A stretch of 7,042 nucleotides of DNA. Source: Pseudomonadota bacterium (GTDB taxonomy: Bacteria > Pseudomonadota > Gammaproteobacteria > Halothiobacillales > Halothiobacillaceae). Where the stretch lies: contig JAJYPA010000439.1 of NCBI GenBank assembly GCA_021795795.1, positions 1-7,042 on the forward strand, in the 5' to 3' direction. Position 1 is the stretch's first letter, and every line of letters begins with the position of its first letter. A program made the position numbers and the translations under genes. This document shows, piece by piece, positions 6,036 through 7,042 of the stretch. The notes under the pieces are model-generated. The model was not told the origin of the DNA. It searched no databases and saw only the letters and a program-made list of their open reading frames with translations.

Positions 6036-6291
6036 CTACAACAGCGTCAATTGCTGAGACGCGACTGGTTTTTTTACCCGGAGCGCATGCAGAACCTCGC
6101 TTTGGCATTCCTGAATGGAAGACACCCCGGATACGGGTGGGGCGCCATTGAGACGAACTCGGTGATGCTGAATGCGGTGGAGTTGATCCAAGGCTCGTTC
6201 CGGCGTCAGCCCGGTGTGACTCGCACGTAAACGACTGCGCATGACCCGATGTAGAATCAGCACCATGAAGCAGATCGCTGCGTGCGCCTGC
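6036..6291 (-). pseudogene. IS1634/IS4-like transposase, C-terminal remnant
   Basis: The minus-strand frame reads QAHAAICFMVLILHRVMRSR, then GLTPERALDQLHRIQHHRVR, LNG and a loose tail ending SQQLTLL at TAG 6038-6036. IS1634-like transposases end in the same order: a RIQAH hydrophobic helix, an LSPERALEELRRIQ helix, then an RVRLNG strand. The region holds the last catalytic-domain helices and C-terminus only; the DDE active site is missing. At 6291 the similarity stops where IS21-type terminal repeats begin. The matching N-terminal piece lies at 6503-6617 in the same orientation, so both come from one gene interrupted by an IS21 insertion and later deletion. Confidence 0.65.
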
Positions 6292-6360
6292 GTATTCCGG
6301 CGGCATCCGGCCACCGATTCCATGAACATCCGGCCACTGATTCCACGGCCATGCGGCCAC
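6292..6360 (+). repeat. 23-bp-period terminal repeats of the IS21-type end
   Basis: CATCCGGCCAC occurs at 6304-6314 and 6327-6337, and CATGCGGCCAC at 6350-6360, exactly 23 bp apart. The linking GATTCCA at 6316-6322 recurs at 6339-6345, and TATTCC at 6293-6298 keeps the phase, so a fourth partial copy begins the array. Such repeats are the transposase-binding sites at IS21-family ends. Confidence 0.65.
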
Positions 6361-6430
6361 CCCTGGGGCAGGGGCGACGTTCGGTAGTTTTGTTCATCAT
6401 GACCTCTTTTGCGGAGCAAGGAGGTTTTTT

Positions 6431-6502
6431 GTGGAGCGACTATCCATGCGCAAGATTCGTGAAGTATTGGGGTTGAAGTACGAGGCGGGACTATCCGCCA
6501 GG
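6431..6502 (+). pseudogene. istA: N-terminal fragment of IS21 transposase IstA
   Basis: The frame opens with GTG and reads MERLSMRKIREVLGLKYEAG then LSAR. This is the start of the IstA DNA-binding helix-turn-helix; full-length IstA proteins usually begin with an MRKIREVLRLKYEAGLS-type segment. A perfect AAGGAGG lies six bases upstream, which supports the GTG over the internal ATG at 6446. After 24 codons the match ends and the following residues (ADVGRRSPSP) are IS1634-like DNA read in the wrong strand. It cannot encode an active integrase. Confidence 0.7.
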
Positions 6503-6617
6503 GCTGACGTAGGGCGCCGAAGCCCATCTCCTTCCAGAGTTCGGTCAAGGCCCAGACATCGCCAAAAGCACGCGCTGCTTCAAAAGCGATGGATGGGCGG
6601 TTCGAAAAACTCCCCAT
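6503..6617 (-). pseudogene. IS1634/IS4-like transposase, N-terminal remnant
   Basis: The minus-strand frame reads NRPSIAFEAARAFGDVWALT then ELWKEMGFGALRQ. IS1634-like transposases have a segment of this kind, an FGDVWALxxLWxELG motif, near the N-terminus, before the catalytic domain. The similarity stops near 6503, where the IS21 istA fragment abuts it. Upstream residues before NRPS look unrelated, so the first part of the gene is also missing. Together with the C-terminal piece at 6036-6291 it represents one dead transposase whose middle, including the active site, was lost. Confidence 0.55.
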
Positions 6618-6637
6618 ATGCAGTAAAATTTATGGGG
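6612..6637. repeat. 7-bp inverted repeat upstream of the IS5-family transposase gene
   Basis: CCCCATA (6612-6618) and TATGGGG (6631-6637) are perfect complements around a 12-nt AT-rich loop. It lies between the IS1634 relic and the IS5 transposase start. It may be near the IS5 left end or form a leader hairpin in transcripts that enter from outside, as some IS elements use to limit their transposase. The IS5 left boundary itself cannot be placed from one end only. Confidence 0.4.
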
Positions 6638-6660
6638 TAAGTTAGATCGGAGGGCGGGTG

Positions 6661-7042
6661 ATGGCAGGGCTGGTAGGGCAAACAGGATTCTTCCCCGGAG
6701 ACCGCCGGTTCCGGGAACTGGATTTGCTGGGCGACGGCCTGCCGCTGCTCAACCGGCTCATTCCCTGGGAGCGCTTCTGCCCAATTCTGGAGAGTGTGCC
6801 GAATGCCAAGCCCAAAGGGCCGGGAGGGAGAAAGCCCTACGACCGGATGCTGCTCTTCAAGATGATGGTGTTACAGCAACTGCACAATCCCAGCGACGAA
6901 CAAACCGAATACCAAGTTCGGGATCGCCTCAGTTTTCAGCGTTTCCTGGGGCTTGGGTTGGAGGAAGCCGTACCCGATCACACGACCTTGTGGCTATTCC
7001 GTGAATCACTGGCCCAGGCCAAACTGACGGAGCGACTGTTCA
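6661..7042 (+). CDS. IS5-family transposase, N-terminal part (runs off the window)
   Basis: The frame is open from the ATG at 6661 to the window end (127 codons seen) and reads MAGLVGQTGFFPGDRRFREL, then PNAKPKGPGGRKPYDRMLLF, KMMVLQQLHNPSDEQTEYQV and RDRLSFQRFLGLGLEEAVPD. This is the InsH/IS5 N-terminal domain that binds IS ends: GPGGRxPYDxxLMFKxLVLQ, then LSDEQTEYQxxDRLSFxRFL, then VPDxTTxWxFRE. IS5 transposases of this subgroup are usually about 300-350 residues, so roughly a third is present. The catalytic DDE residues lie beyond the window. GGAGGG at 6649-6654 precedes the start. No frameshift is visible, so it may belong to an intact, recent copy. It is distinct from the decayed IS5-type relic at 268-700. 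Confidence 0.9.
   Translation, partial: MAGLVGQTGFFPGDRRFRELDLLGDGLPLLNRLIPWERFCPILESVPNAKPKGPGGRKPYDRMLLFKMMVLQQLHNPSDEQTEYQVRDRLSFQRFLGLGLEEAVPDHTTLWLFRESLAQAKLTERLF

Larger units (their letters stand above)
6292..6502 (+). mobile_element. Left end of an IS21-family element with istA start (truncated)
   Basis: The piece starts with terminal repeats (6292-6360), continues through about 70 bp of leader with AAGGAGG at 6418-6424, and holds a GTG-started reading frame at 6431. It then stops abruptly inside istA at about 6502, where IS1634-like sequence resumes. IS21 elements carry multiple repeated transposase-binding sites at their ends and an istA-istB gene pair. Here the rest of istA, all of istB and the right end are gone, so it cannot move by itself. 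The left boundary is placed where the 23-bp periodicity begins and the transposase similarity on the other strand ends. Confidence 0.6.

Noticed and set aside
6292..6360. Short CRISPR-like array
   Set aside because: Units are contiguous 23-bp repeats without unique spacers and sit directly ahead of an istA start, as at IS21 ends.

Overview
The window looks like mobile, much-rearranged DNA from a GC-rich proteobacterium. I infer this from the IS5, IS21 and IS1634-like relics and from two group II intron ends of the bacterial class C type. I cannot name a genus from the sequence. No rRNA, tRNA, CRISPR array, integrase, relaxase or partition gene is visible.

Left flank (1-1017). This is a palimpsest of mobile-element debris. 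The 3' end of a group II intron (domains V and VI) runs on the + strand and ends near 125, directly at the stop codon of a truncated minus-strand reading frame. An IS5-type transposase C-terminal remnant lies on the minus strand, roughly 365-700, with a probable IS end near 268. A second, diverged group II intron 3' end lies on the minus strand (746 to about 860). The two intron ends therefore converge on the IS relic.

Core (1018-5845, minus strand). A compact three-gene operon is the only set of intact genes. A consensus sigma-70-type promoter (TTGACA, 17 nt, TATTAT) sits at 5841-5813. In transcription order the genes are: a 242-aa protein with two N-terminal membrane segments, a C-terminal excisionase/AlpA-like DNA-binding domain and an AT-hook-like tail; a 173-aa acidic protein with a C-terminal helix-turn-helix; and a 1157-aa protein joining a Toprim primase-type domain to a superfamily 2 helicase with a four-cysteine insert, ending in a KfrA-like DNA-binding tail. 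Both junctions are 4-nt ATGA overlaps, so translation is probably coupled. The set resembles the replication module of a plasmid, phage or integrative element. Parts of the operon are visibly more AT-rich than the flanks.

Right flank (5846-7042). An AT-rich regulatory stretch with palindromes lies upstream of the promoter. Beyond it is an IS1634/IS4-like transposase relic on the minus strand, split by the left end of an IS21-family element. That IS21 piece has three 23-bp-spaced terminal repeats plus a fourth partial one, and the first 24 codons of istA. The window ends inside the 5' part of an apparently intact IS5-family transposase gene on the + strand.

Overall, a replication-like operon survives between two clusters of decayed insertion elements. 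This fits a remnant or still-functional mobile element whose borders have become insertion hot spots.
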